Shown here piece by piece: positions 22,669-33,749 of a stretch of DNA of 64,000 nt. Both the position numbers and the translations under genes were made by a program. The notes beneath the pieces are model-generated. The model did no database searches, was not told the origin of the DNA, and was given only the letters and a program-made list of their open reading frames with translations. Position 1 is the first letter of the stretch; every line of letters starts with the position of its first letter. Origin of the DNA: Calliopum simillimum. Its lineage: Eukaryota > Arthropoda > Insecta > Diptera > Lauxaniidae. The stretch spans positions 24,243,187-24,307,186 of the forward strand of contig OX638368.1 of assembly GCA_951812925.1 (NCBI GenBank), written 5' to 3'.

Positions 22669-23874
22669 TGCATAAATGGCGTGATTTCCTTTGCAAATAT
22701 CTCGCAACGCTTATTTTAGTCATTATTTATTATTCCTCATGATCCAAAGAATATATTTTAGCAGGTTTTTAAAATATATCAGCATCTTCTTAAAAAATTT
22801 CGTTTTTTGAGGTCACCTAAAATAATTTTTTCTGAAAATCGTCATTAATATTGGTATTTTTATTTTTTTTTTTTGTTATAAAGGAATTTTTCCTATATAA
22901 AATATTAATGCTGCTTTATGGATATTCACCGGAAGACACTACTTTAATTGCAGACATTACAGTAGTTACTTTAACAAATAAAAGTAAATATTAAATAGCA
23001 AAGCAACAATATCAGAAATGGCAAACCTATGCCAAGTGTCTTGTTAAAGAAAAAGCAAGCATAATTTTAATACGCAAACTCTAAAAAGGTTTGCCATCAC
23101 TGTACTATAAACTATAGTACATTCATTACATTAATAAATCATGTAACAATAGCAATAAAATATTGTTTGCGTGTAGTCTTTATTATAAATAGATATTTTG
23201 CTAATCAACAATTGTCACATAGTATTATCCCGAACATTACTTGACATGCGCGAAATTTTTTTATTATTTTTTATTTTTTCACGGTCTACTGATTAATAAC
23301 AAATTAAATTATATTAAAAATAAAAAAAAATACTATTGGATGAGAAATTTTGTTCCAACACCAAATTAAAGTGATATACTTTAATCAGAGATGAGAGATG
23401 ATAAGTTTTGGGGATTTTTGCATTCTCAACGGAAAAATTTATTTGACGGGAATACATATTAAAGCTTCATTTAAAACATCCATGCTTTCTGTTACTCTCC
23501 TGATCCAATTCTGAGAAATTTTGCGTGTCTTAAAATTAAAATTTCATTAGAAACATCAATATAATCTAACTTTGCTTTCTATTGCTCTACTGACCAAATT
23601 CCGAGGAATTCAGCGTCTCTCAAAATGAAAAAAAAAAAAAAAAAATAGATTTATAAGAATATTTTCAATATAAGTATAATTACAAAGAATATGTTTTAAG
23701 AAGTGCCAGACACCAGATTGATTATATTTTATATTTTGAGTTTTTGGAAATGAACAAGTTCGATGTTTATCGATAGTTTTAAACTTTTCCATTGTTACTT
23801 ATCGATTTTTTGATGTTTTGTTTCCAGTTGCGACTTATATTCATGTCTATTCATAATTCCACCCATAAATTTAG
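22669..23874. other. AT-rich intergenic or intronic stretch, nothing recognised
   Basis: Homopolymer runs, no clear repeats. The 64-codon frame at 23792-23986 overlaps a foldback arm. Confidence 0.4.
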
Positions 23875-24137
23875 GTTTCCGCATCCATTAGCAGACAAAC
23901 AGCCCCAGAGACACTATCATGTAAAATTGTGGCTTTTAAGTTTTATTTGTCTTATGATAGACCGAGCGGCTCCCATCGGATTCTAAAAGATCCAATAATA
24001 TTTGCTTTTCATTAGATCGATGAGCGCTACATGATCTGGGATAAGGCAAATAAAAGCCTAAACTTTAATAACTTGAAAGCCACAATTTTACATGATAGTG
24101 TGTCTGGAGCGGTTTGTCTGCTAATGGATGGGGAAAC
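23875..24137. mobile_element. Foldback F5 with about 65-bp near-perfect arms
   Basis: GTTTCCGCATCCATTAGCAG (left, then CAAACAG, CACTATCATGTAAAATTGTG) pairs with the complementary series ending CTGCTAATGGATGGGGAAAC. The loop is about 130 bp. The 76-codon frame at 24031-24261 reads through one arm and is not a gene. Confidence 0.8.
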
Positions 24138-24159
24138 AGGGCAGCTGAAGGTAATTTCT

Positions 24160-25548
24160 GAAGGAACTTTCTGCGTAGAATCCAAATCCGAGGTCAGACT
24201 TGGCCCTTCAGCACTAGATTTTGAAATATTTGAGATATTTTACGAGCACGAACATTTTTGAGGTTCGATGCAGATTGCACAAATTGTTCTGTATTTTTTT
24301 TTACTTAATTCATCACGTAGTACTACTCTTTCTCTTCAAAATGAGATCTTAAGAAAGTCGTTTAATGCATTCTTCAAAAGTTATTGTCGATTTAAGATGA
24401 CATCACGAAATCCATAGACTGTTTCGGGTTAGTCGTTATATAGGATTTCATGACAGCATCTTACTTAAATCGGCCATAACTTTGTAACGTCCCATATGAC
24501 GTCACAAATACTATGTCCGTCTGCATTGGTATATTCACCTCATTTGAACATGTTCACCTTAGGCAAATATTCATTTCAAGCGAAATATTCACCTCAAATG
24601 AAATATTTACCTCAAGTTAAATATTCACATTAAGTGAAATATTCACCTCAAGTGAAATTTTCACCTCATTTGAAATATTCACCTCAAGTGAAATACTCAC
24701 CTCAAGTGAAATAATCACCCCACCTAAACGACTAATAAAAAAAAGCACGACCGAAAAGGCAGAAGGCAGGCAGTCACAGGCCAAGCGTTCGATGCGACAA
24801 TATCAATATTTTATTGATGTTTAAAACGTTGAAAGCTTAACGGTAAAGTGCAGAGGCCTCGTATTGCTTAGATATCACTAGAGCAGTTTGTCTTGTAAGC
24901 TGGGAAGGTTTTTCATACCTTCTGAAGGCTCCTGGACACCATCTGGTGTACAGTTTAGTAGTCTGTGCATGTAATACCTTTTCATGGTAGTGTCATAATT
25001 CTATAGTTTTACCGACACGACGTAGTCTACATATTCGATACGTAAGCAGCTATCAACTCAAACGGTCAAAGAGTATAACATCGGATGCAACAACCCCGAT
25101 ATATCCCGGCCGAGAACATCAATTCTAGAATAGTCGAAATACTGAAGAAATTATAAATAAGCCCTAAAGCACACATTTTTCTTGTAAATTATTATTAAGG
25201 AAAACATACTGTAAACTTAAAGAAATCAATTTCTCTGCTGAAAGAATTCCAGCAAATAAATAAATAAATATTTTTGTAAACTGTAAACTTTGGATAGCCT
25301 TTTAGTCTGACCCTGGACACCGCTGCAGCTTACCTCAGCCCTAGACCAAAACAATCGTTACAACTTTTGAAAGAAACATTGTACGACACTTTTTAAGAGC
25401 TCATTTTAAAGAAAAAGAGCAGCAATCCGCATCGAACCTCATAAATGTCAGTTTTTGTGTTTTTAACCTCAAATATTCCAAATTATAGACCTGATAGGTC
25501 TATTCCGACCTTGGATTCGGACTCTACTCGGAAAGTTCCTTTTTGTGC
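24160..25548. mobile_element. Foldback F6, about 1.4 kb, arms about 130 bp
   Basis: The left arm (GAAGGAACTTTC.G.GTAGA, ATCC.AATCC.AGGTC, GAGGTTCGATGC) at 24160-24300 pairs with the right arm (GCATCGAACCTC, GACCTTGGATTCGGACTCTAC, GGAAAGTTCCTT) at 25432-25548. An internal palindrome at about 24380-24490 (AAGATGACATCACGAAATCC against GGATTTCATGACAGCATCTT) and an 18-bp minisatellite lie inside. Confidence 0.65.
24534..24721. repeat. 18-bp minisatellite, about 10.5 units
   Basis: Unit TTCACCTCAAGTGAAATA, variants with CATTT or AAAT in the middle. Each unit is itself an imperfect palindrome (TTCAC...GTGAA). Confidence 0.95.
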
Positions 25549-25559
25549 AGTGTTATCAG

Positions 25560-26070
25560 ATTTTGAAACTTTTAAGTTTTAGAAATTTACGAAACTTATC
25601 AAATTCCAAAGTGACATTTTGCTCAATTTTGTCCTAGTTTTGTTATGGCTCAAATAACAGTCCCATACCGTAGTTAGGCAAAACATAATAAAAACAAACA
25701 AATGAATTGATAAACAAAATTTGACGATTATCGAAAGTTTAGGAAATACGCTATACCATATACTTAAAACTCATTAAATGCAAACAAATAGAAATTTCTA
25801 TAAAAAAAACCCAACACTGCTCAGCTATATATTTAATAACCGACAAAAGGTAACCATAGAGGTCAATTTAAATAAATAAGAGAATCAAATACAAACAGAA
25901 TTTCAAATAAATAAAAAAATCACAAAAAAAAATATTTATTTCATTCGCAATAATTTGCAATATTCAAATGTATTCCGATGAATTATATAGGGTTATATTA
26001 AAAGTATTTTTGTCAAATCAGTTTCGGAAAAAAATAACAAAAAAAGTACAACATTTTCACCCAACTGAGC
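25560..26070. other. AT-rich region upstream of the LRR gene
   Basis: No repeats or frames recognised. Composition changes at about 26070 where the promoter begins. Confidence 0.45.
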
Positions 26071-26075
26071 ACGGA

Positions 26076-26109
26076 TTAGTCTGGCAGTGATCGCTCGCGT
26101 GTTGAGATC
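26076..26109 (+). promoter_or_regulatory. Inr + DPE core promoter of the LRR gene
   Basis: TTAGTC at 26076-26081 matches the fly initiator TCAKTY at 5 of 6 positions, with A(+1) at 26078. At exactly +28 to +32 (26105-26109) stands AGATC, a full match to the DPE consensus RGWYV. No TATA box stands at -30, as expected for a DPE promoter. The 5' UTR would be 140 nt. The motif pair and its spacing are seen in the sequence; its activity is inferred. Confidence 0.6.
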
Positions 26110-26217
26110 GCGTTTTATTTTAACGGAACGTACGGAATACATTAAAATTAATAATAAAACATTAAAAAAATAAAACTAACAAAATTCTAAAAAAACATTT
26201 CCAAAGCTTATCTCACA

Positions 26218-27864
26218 ATGTCATCCAGAGATTCGCTATTAACAATAAAGGCCGCTATTTTCGCTGTTATCGCCTGCACAACAATCTGCGCCTATACGAA
26301 TGTCAAGGCTCAAGCATATGCGGATACGGTGGAATCAAATAAACTGATTGAAATCCATAATCTGAAGGATCATTGCGAACGCAATATTTGTCGCAATTTT
26401 CATTTTGATAACGTCGAGGAAGTAGCATTTTTCGATTTGAAGGCAGAAGTGCGCATTGCCGATGATTCCACATATGATATTGGCACGCCAACAGATTATG
26501 ATACGCTGATATTTGAAAATTCAACATTTGCGCAATTTCCACTACACTTTTTCTACTCACTATGGGTTAAAGAATTAGATATGCGTAATTGTTCTATGGA
26601 ACGCATAACATGGGAGAGTTTTCTAATGGCTGGCGACTTGCGTATACTACTACTCTCGAATAATCATCTGCAGCGCATAGATGAAATGACTTTTAACTTT
26701 GCCACAGAGTTGCAATATCTATTTTTGGATGCAAATCACATCGAACAATTGGTCAATGAAAGTTTTCAAGGTTTGAGGAAATTAAAACTGCTGCATTTGC
26801 AAGATAATCGCCTGCAGACGTTACCCGCGGGTATTTTTGATTTAATGCCTGAATTGCAAGAAATTAATTTATCACAGAATCAATTGCGTACACTAAACGA
26901 TGATATCTTTGCAAAGCTGCCAAATTTACTCACACTCGTAGTGCAGTCAAACGAGTTGGAGAGCGTTGGCGAGAGCACTTTTCGGCAACAGCACAAATTC
27001 GTCATATTGGATCTATCGCATAATCAGCCATTGGTGACGTTGGTCAATAATTTGAGCGTAAAATATCTTGTCGCCACGAATTGCTCACTGAATCGCATCA
27101 ACATCTACGGGCAAGTGATACACGTCGACTTGCGTGATAATAAAATAATGGAATTATATTTTTCCGAACCAGATACATTGGAAGCATTAAATTTACGCAA
27201 CAATGAGCTGCAACAAATTGCCTCACTTAATCGTGCACGCAATTTGCTAGTACTCGATTTGGCTAATAATCCGGCGTTGGGAGATTTACCAGATCCATGG
27301 CTCGTTGAATCGCTAGAACGTTTAGATCTGAGTAATACCGGCATGTCACAGTTGGCCATTAGCTCACTGGGTGATAAAGAGCATTTGAATTTTCTTAATA
27401 TATCTCAAAATCGTATACGCGATATAAATCCACGCAACTTTCGTTATCTTAAGCAGCTGAAACATTTTTATATACACGCAAACGATTGGAATTGTTATAA
27501 TTTGCAAATGGTCATGGATATGTTAATACGTCCAAATAAAATTTATTTTACACCCGATACTTTTGATTTCGATTTCCCGGGCGAATATATTAATGGTATC
27601 GCTTGTATGTATCGAATTGAAGATGAATCGGATGAAACGCCAACAACAACTCAAGTATATAGTCAGAAATATGTGTCGAATGCTCAAAATAACGATGCAA
27701 TGGCCGAAGTGCAAAGTTTACGCAATGAATTGAAGGCCATCGTTCAACTCTACGAGACAAAATTCAACACAGCCTTTGATATGATTGATGATTTGAAGCA
27801 GCGTCTGGATAGGTATGAGCAAATGAACAACACTGTCTGGGAACATATCACCATCACCACTTAG
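26218..27864 (+). CDS. Secreted leucine-rich-repeat protein with C-terminal coiled coil
   Basis: Complete intronless frame of 548 codons, the only long open frame in the window. The start ATG lies in TCTCACAATG about 140 nt downstream of an Inr/DPE promoter. Residues 1-33 form a signal peptide (hydrophobic core around 10-27, cleavage probably after VKAQA). A Cys pair (HCERNIC) lies near 53-58. About 13-14 leucine-rich repeats follow (about 90-420), with clear LxxLxLxxNxL cores and roughly 24-residue spacing. A C-terminal cap contains NDWNC (422-426) and a second Cys near 463. There is then a Thr/acidic linker and a charged heptad-like coiled coil (about 489-540), ending ITITT. Several N-x-S/T sites fit secretion. 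No transmembrane segment or TIR domain is present, so this is not a Toll receptor. Signal peptide, LRR, Cys cap and coiled coil is the layout of mosquito LRIM/APL1 immune proteins; relationship to them is inference. An AATAAA signal follows at 27980. Confidence 0.93.
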   Translation: MSSRDSLLTIKAAIFAVIACTTICAYTNVKAQAYADTVESNKLIEIHNLKDHCERNICRNFHFDNVEEVAFFDLKAEVRIADDSTYDIGTPTDYDTLIFENSTFAQFPLHFFYSLWVKELDMRNCSMERITWESFLMAGDLRILLLSNNHLQRIDEMTFNFATELQYLFLDANHIEQLVNESFQGLRKLKLLHLQDNRLQTLPAGIFDLMPELQEINLSQNQLRTLNDDIFAKLPNLLTLVVQSNELESVGESTFRQQHKFVILDLSHNQPLVTLVNNLSVKYLVATNCSLNRINIYGQVIHVDLRDNKIMELYFSEPDTLEALNLRNNELQQIASLNRARNLLVLDLANNPALGDLPDPWLVESLERLDLSNTGMSQLAISSLGDKEHLNFLNISQNRIRDINPRNFRYLKQLKHFYIHANDWNCYNLQMVMDMLIRPNKIYFTPDTFDFDFPGEYINGIACMYRIEDESDETPTTTQVYSQKYVSNAQNNDAMAEVQSLRNELKAIVQLYETKFNTAFDMIDDLKQRLDRYEQMNNTVWEHITITT

Positions 27865-27979
27865 TGTTTGTTGTTTATTTGTAAATTTTTTAATTTAGTT
27901 TGTTTAGTTAAGGTGTTTTTGTTGATATCAAAAAAAAAAAAAAAATATATTGCGGCTCAAGTATTTTAATCTTTTGCCT

Positions 27980-27985
27980 AATAAA
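27980..27985 (+). other. Polyadenylation signal AATAAA of the LRR gene
   Basis: Canonical hexamer 116 nt after the stop codon. T-rich sequence follows at about 28008. Confidence 0.6.
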
Positions 27986-28105
27986 GTCAGAGAACACAGA
28001 AAAAATTTGTTTTTTTTTCAGTTATTTATAAAATTCAGTAAGTAATCTAGATTTTGCATTATAACCATTTTTTCTCTACAATTAATAGTTTCTGAGATAA
28101 ATGCA

Positions 28106-30030
28106 TAAGGGTGATTCCTCCGAAAAATGTAGATACTATTAAATGTCCGGGGATTCAAAACCATGTTTTTTTGACTAATCTAAAATTTGATATTTTAATA
28201 CAGATACCTAACAAGAGCTTCCATACAAACAGCTTTAAAAAAAAAACTAATTCTAAATATTTTACTATGAAATTAAAACATAAAGTGTGAAAAAGTCATT
28301 CTCCGTGCTGTCCCTAACCACTTTTAAGTGCACTTGATTTGCTCGTTTGCATATTACGTTATGTTCTAAAAAAACTTGTACGACATTTTTTCTTTGTTTA
28401 TTTCAGTTACGGTTTGTCTGTGTAGATTCTTCGAAAAAAAATTTTTATATAAAATTGACATACATAGCAGTTAGTCCCTCATTTTAGACTATCTCCGCTC
28501 GGTCTTTCCTATTTTAACTGTACATTTTTTGAATATTGAGTAAAAAGAGAACTGAAAGTGAAGAGAAAGAGAAGATTTAGTGCATTTTCAGCTCAGTCAG
28601 TTTTAGTTTTTCGATAGTGAGTGTTCGTGCGTTTTTTTTTTTTTTAAATTTTGTAATGAACGCACATGTGTGTCATTCTCCGTGTAAGTTTTTTTTTTAT
28701 ATTACTAAACATATTTATTTATCTTTATGCAAATAAATCAATAACCAATAACAGGGGCTATCCACCAGTTTCAACTTTTTTAAAAATAATTGCAATTTTC
28801 ATTGTGATATTACTGTTTTTACAACATTTTGTCATTCTCCGTGTAGTGATTTTATACCAGTATTTTTTGTTAGTTTTGCTTAAACCATTTATATAAAAAA
28901 TAAAAATTTTAAAAAAACTTTTTAAAAATCCAACATAAATTTTTAGGGTTGCCACTTGGTTATTTTCAAAAATCTTATCTAATTCTTTTTTTTTTGACTA
29001 AATTGAAATTTTTGGTTTCAGAAACGCTTTTTTAAAATTGTACATAACTTTCGGTGATGCCACCCGGTTTTTTTTTTTCGTTAGTTTTGCTTAAACCATT
29101 TACTTAAAAAAAAAAATTTAAATTTAGTCTTAAAACACTTAAACTTTTCAAAAATCCAACACAAATTTTTAAGGTTGCCACCAGGTTATTTTCGAAAATC
29201 TTGTTTAATTCTTACTTACATATCTGTGGACTTTTGACAAAACAACCTAAGTCGAGATAAGACAATTCTCCAGGATATAAGTCCTAAATATAAAATTTAA
29301 ATACGCTTCTATTGGTATAATCGCCATGTCTCTATGATTTCCTGTTCTAGAGGTATAAGGGTGTACCATAGTTCACGCAAGATTTGAATTTAACGCCATT
29401 TGTGCTGTGAAGTGTTATGAACCAAAAGAAAAAAATAACACAGCTGGCACTTTAAGATTAGTAAAAATGTATGGAAAGAGGAAATTCAACGCTGCATCAA
29501 CGAAATTGAGCCACATTATTGAAAAGTAGTTAATCAGTCTTAAGGCTCTCCTGAAAAGTTGCCAATTTCGATTTGGGTTGTTTTGTCAAAAGTCCACGGA
29601 TATGTTGAATAAATTAAAATTTTCGGTTTCAAAAACGATCAGATAAACTTTTTTAAAATTGTACAAAACTTCCCGTGTTGCCACTTGATTTTTTTGTAAA
29701 ATTTTTATGCAATTTGTAAGAAGTTTATTTGTGAGTTTCTTAAGCAAAAATTTAAATTTTGACAAAAAATGTAAGATTTAAAATGAATTTTCGAAAACAA
29801 TCATCTAGCAAACTTAAAAATTAATGTAAAATTTTATTTTAATTTTTTATTTATTATTTATTTTTTTTATTTAATTTTTTAGCGAAACTTTAAAAAAAAA
29901 CATGGCAACCCTGAAAGTTTCTGTTAATTTTTTAAAAATAATCCAGAAGTTAAAGTCAACATATTCTATACCTTCAATTAACACAAAAATAAAAAATAAG
30001 GCATGTTTTGGTGGAGGGATAGAAATGTTA
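28106..30030 (+). mobile_element. Repeat L, copy B (inverted relative to copy A), interrupted by a MITE
   Basis: Reverse complement of 21246-22668 over most of its length. It starts with ATAAGGGTGATTC, then a CCATGTTTTTTTGA phrase, then three CATTCTCCGTG motifs, then repeated GGTTGCCAC..GGTTATTTTC phrases, and ends in CATGGCAACCCTGAAAGTTT and TATTCTATACC..CAATTAA. It lacks the outermost terminal repeat seen in copy A. The GGTTGCCAC segment is partly duplicated within the copy. MITE M1 has inserted at 29221-29602. Confidence 0.75.
29221..29602 (+). mobile_element. MITE family M1, copy 3, nested in repeat L copy B
   Basis: Ends TATCTGTGGACTTTTGACAA and TTGTCAAAAGTCCACGGATA. The flanking repeat L sequence continues on both sides, so this insertion is younger than copy B. 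Best preserved terminal repeats of the three M1 copies. Confidence 0.88.
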
Positions 30031-30213
30031 GTGTCATTAGCTGAAACTGTTAAGTCAACAGGCTTAATGTCAATTCAACAATAGCAGCAAGTTAAACTTT
30101 AAACTTTTTACCATGCTAAAATTAGTATGCTAAAATTTTATAAAGTCACTTTAAGACACTTAAAAGGTTCGGCTAAAGTTTAGTATGCTAAATTAACAGT
30201 TATAACAAGTAAG

Positions 30214-31465
30214 TAAGGACTGCCACAGAAAAATTTGATACTTTTATTCCTAAAGATGATGGTTTACCTGATGATCATGCAGGTCGAAATATGGGTGCTA
30301 TTTTTTCTATATAACATGGCGATTACAAAAATATATAACACTTGGTAAACAAACTTCAAACGATATAGATGTCTAGCAATCATGAAAAAAAGCGCAAACT
30401 CATTTTGTACACTTACCTGCAAAAACCAGTATTAAAATATTCAGCCATAGCTAAAAACAGGTGCATCAAAAATCACTGTCCAAAGGGTTATTTCGAATTA
30501 TAGAAAGGGTCAACTTATTACTCGGAAAAAGGGTTCAGGTAGAAAAGCCAGTATAGACCCACAGTTGATGAAAAAGGTGTAGCGCCTTTTTAAGCAGAAT
30601 CCTAACACTTCAGAACGAGATATGGCTATAAACAGACTAAAGAAAAAACTTAAGCTAAAGTTCAAAAAGTACCAGACCGTTCCGATGAAAAGCAGTTAGA
30701 GGCTCAAAAGCGAGCTCGAAAGTTATATGTCGGTTACCTGACTAAATTTGACTGCTGCATAATGGACGATGAAACATACGTTAAGGAAGATCTTAAACAG
30801 CTACCAGGACACGAATTTTATACCTGCTCGGAGAAGGGGCAGGTACAGAGCAAATTTAAACAGAAGAAAATTACAAAATTTCCCAAGCAGTATATGGTTT
30901 GGCAGGCCATATGCACTTGCGGTCTGAGAAGCAGTTGTTTTGTAACACAAGGCACAATTAACTCAAAAATTTGTATTGATGAATGCCTTCAGAAACGTCT
31001 TTTGCCATTTATTCGTGAGCACAGGGGTACTGTAATGTTCTGGCCTGATTTAGCAACCTCTCACTACTCTAGAGCCACCATAGAATGGTACAAAAGCATG
31101 TAATGTAAATTTTGTTCCCAAAAATGCGAATCTACCTAACTGCCCACAGCTTCTACCTATTGAGAGATATTGGGCTCTAATGAAATCAGATCTTCAAAAG
31201 AGTAAAAGCACTGCAAAGAAATTAAAAGATTTCAAAAATAAGTGGCGAAGGTCGTACGGTACTGTGGAGGAAACAACTGTACAAAACTTAATGAAGGGTC
31301 TTAAGAAAAAAGTAAAATATTTTTATATAAAATAAATATTTGTTAATAGGTTATTTATGTACGTTAAGCCACTCGTTAATAAATAAAAAAATAATATTTA
31401 AAAAAAATTCATTACGTATTTTTTTATTGATGAAAAACAAAGTATCAAATTTTTCTGGGGCATTA
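30214..31465 (+). mobile_element. Dead Tc1/mariner-superfamily element with TIRs
   Basis: The left terminal segment (GCCACAGAAAAATTTGATACT, 30222-30242) is the reverse complement of the right end (AGTATCAAATTTTTCTGGGG, 31441-31460, then CATTA) with one mismatch over the core. TA dinucleotides bound both ends (30214-30215 and 31464-31465). The interior carries a broken transposase on the same strand. Total about 1.25 kb, normal for this superfamily. Confidence 0.85.
30380..31335 (+). pseudogene. IS630/Tc1/mariner-type transposase pseudogene
   Basis: The longest intact piece (30762-31103, 113 codons) contains the first catalytic Asp motif MDDETYVK, then LPGHEFYT, a YMVWQAIC segment and the second catalytic block FWPDLATSHYS. 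A stop and a +1 frameshift at about 31101-31105 separate it from the third block, QLLPIERYWALMK, with the catalytic Glu. Upstream, N-terminal pieces (KYSAIAK, NTSERDMAI, LEAQKRARKLYVGY) lie in several frames with stops. The spacing from second Asp to Glu is about 37 residues, longer than the 34 of classical Tc1. This is compatible with a DD37E-like lineage, but the frameshift makes the count uncertain. Such transposases cut and paste DNA at TA; this copy cannot be active. Confidence 0.85.
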
Positions 31466-31469
31466 ATAT

Positions 31470-33745
31470 TATACATATTGGTTTATATTGGGTGTAGAGC
31501 AAAAATTATGAGAAATTCTTATTGTTATTGTCACTTTTAAAGTTCTGATTAGTGCCTAACCATATATTGCGAAAACAATTTTTATTGGTGAACAGTGTGT
31601 TGTACGTTTCTCTCAGACTGTTCGTGAGAATGAGCCTGAAAAGTCTACATGGGCATTTTTATACGATTTTGTTATGCTGAATGAACCCCAGAACTTTAAC
31701 ATAAATTATTTATAATATGAGTGTTGCTTACACATGCATTACGTTACAATTAATGTATATTAACTGAAATGCTTTTTATGATCAATTACATTAAGTATTT
31801 TTTAATTAGTTTTGTGACATTTTATACGCTTTAGTTATTGAGTAATAAATTATACAATTTTTAGCAAACCATTAAAAAATCTAACTGCGATGTAACAATT
31901 TAGAAATTTCTGAGCGAATGACATAATAAATAAATTTGAATAAAATTAGTGAATGACATCAGTGAAAACTTCAAACAAAAATAATATGTACACAATTGAC
32001 AAAAGTTGACATACTTAGTAAGTGTTGATTTATATGTTCCATAAAATACAAAAGCTGTAGATCGATCTAGTACGGTCGAGAGCTTAACAATTACTTACTA
32101 GATGATTGATAAATGTGGAGGCATAAAAACGTGATATTGTTGATTTAAGCACACCAGAAATTGCTTAAGAATATAAGTTTAACCATTCCCATTGGCTTTC
32201 ATTGTCAACAAAAAGCAGTGTAAGTGAATTCGTAAGGTACAAAATTGACAAGGATACAACCTCGTTTCAAAGAATGATAGCCCATGACCACAAAATTTTG
32301 GTAATTTGACGGTACATTGGGCTGCTCGAAAAGTTTCGAATGGGTCATCAACCTTAAAGTCACGACTTGGCACACAATGACGTCTTTGTGTTTCCAAGAA
32401 TCTAATACGTGAAGAATGATTTACATCACCCGAAGAAGCGGTTGAGGTGTTTAGAACTCATGTTTTAGAGCTATCATCTTCGGACTGGTCAAAGTAACAA
32501 CTTCGACAAAAGGTTTGAGCACATAACCTCTGAAGAAATTTACCATAAAAACAACCACCATTCGTATGATATTTTATTCTATAACTTTTGGTAGACTTCT
32601 TGTATATCAAAAACACTAAGTCATGATCTTGCTATACAAAAATGACTTTGATTAACTAAGTACTTGATAGAAATTCTATGAAAATTCACCCTATTTAATT
32701 TTTTGATATAAAGATTACATCATCAACCAAACACAATATTCAAAGTGTAGTATAATTCTACAATGACGTTCGATATCAAGCACCAAATACTTAGATGCAG
32801 TATATAACAATAAATTGAAGATCTTTTCATCAAGCATTTTATATCTAAATTGTAATGCAATTGTTTATTCAAAATAAAAAAGAAAAGAAGAAAAATAACC
32901 GCTTCCTTCCCCTCCCAAGAACTCTACCAACGTCGTCATTCCGTGTGGCCAACGTTGCTGCGGTTTATTGAACTTTTTCCCAAATTCAATGTATTTTCAT
33001 TTTAATGTTGGTGTTACACCAACCAAGTACCAGTGTACACATTCGCCCCTTTTCTTTTTTTGTTTTTCTTTCAATCCAAGTACTTTTCAATATTTACACT
33101 ACACATTTCTATTTTTGTTGCTTCTCATTGTTTGCAGTTGTTGAATGAATTGAACCATTGATGTTCCACTTTTTTGATTATCTACTGCCATAATCTGCTA
33201 CTATTTAGTACGAGTACAATTTGTAAAGGCGAAAAAAACAAAAAGTACATACAATGTTTGTGTGCTTATGTACACAATTGCACAAACATTTAAAAAGAAA
33301 AAAGAAAAAAAAAATAATCAATACACAAAAAAAAAAAATAATTGAAATGAGCAACAAAATGTGCTGATATCGCGCTAAATACGAAGAAAATTTCGTATAC
33401 AAATTGTATATATTCATAAGTACGTGTACATATATAAGTATATTGTACTAAAGCAACATCTGGCGATTTACTACAAATGAGCATGTATTGTTATTGTTAT
33501 AATTATTGTTTGTTGTAACTGTAAGTGAATTATATACCCTCATATACAAATAAATCATTAAACTTATAACGAACAATTAATATGAATATTTTACATGCAA
33601 AAGCTGCATCGTTGCCATTCACGATTGACTTGAGAAGCGTTGTAAAAGATTGTTTTCGAACATCAAGCACAAATCCCCATTCTTCCAATCAAAGTAAAAT
33701 CAAAAACAAGTTAGGATGTTTGGCCAACAATTGAATATAAGTAAG
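31470..33745. other. AT-rich intergenic stretch, nothing supported
   Basis: A more balanced, low-copy-looking patch at about 32890-33050 (CCGCTTCCTTCCCCTCCC, CGTCGTCATTCCGTGTGGCC) might be conserved or transcribed, but has no open frame of note. The 72-codon minus frame at 32179-32397 has no domain that I recognise. Confidence 0.4.
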
Positions 33746-33749
33746 TACG

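Noticed and set aside
23792..23986. Acceptor-like TTTTGTTTCCAG at 23826 followed by an open frame, as second exon for the gene starting at 20650
   Set aside because: The phase fits, but the frame enters the arm of foldback F5 within 50 bp, so it is more likely chance.
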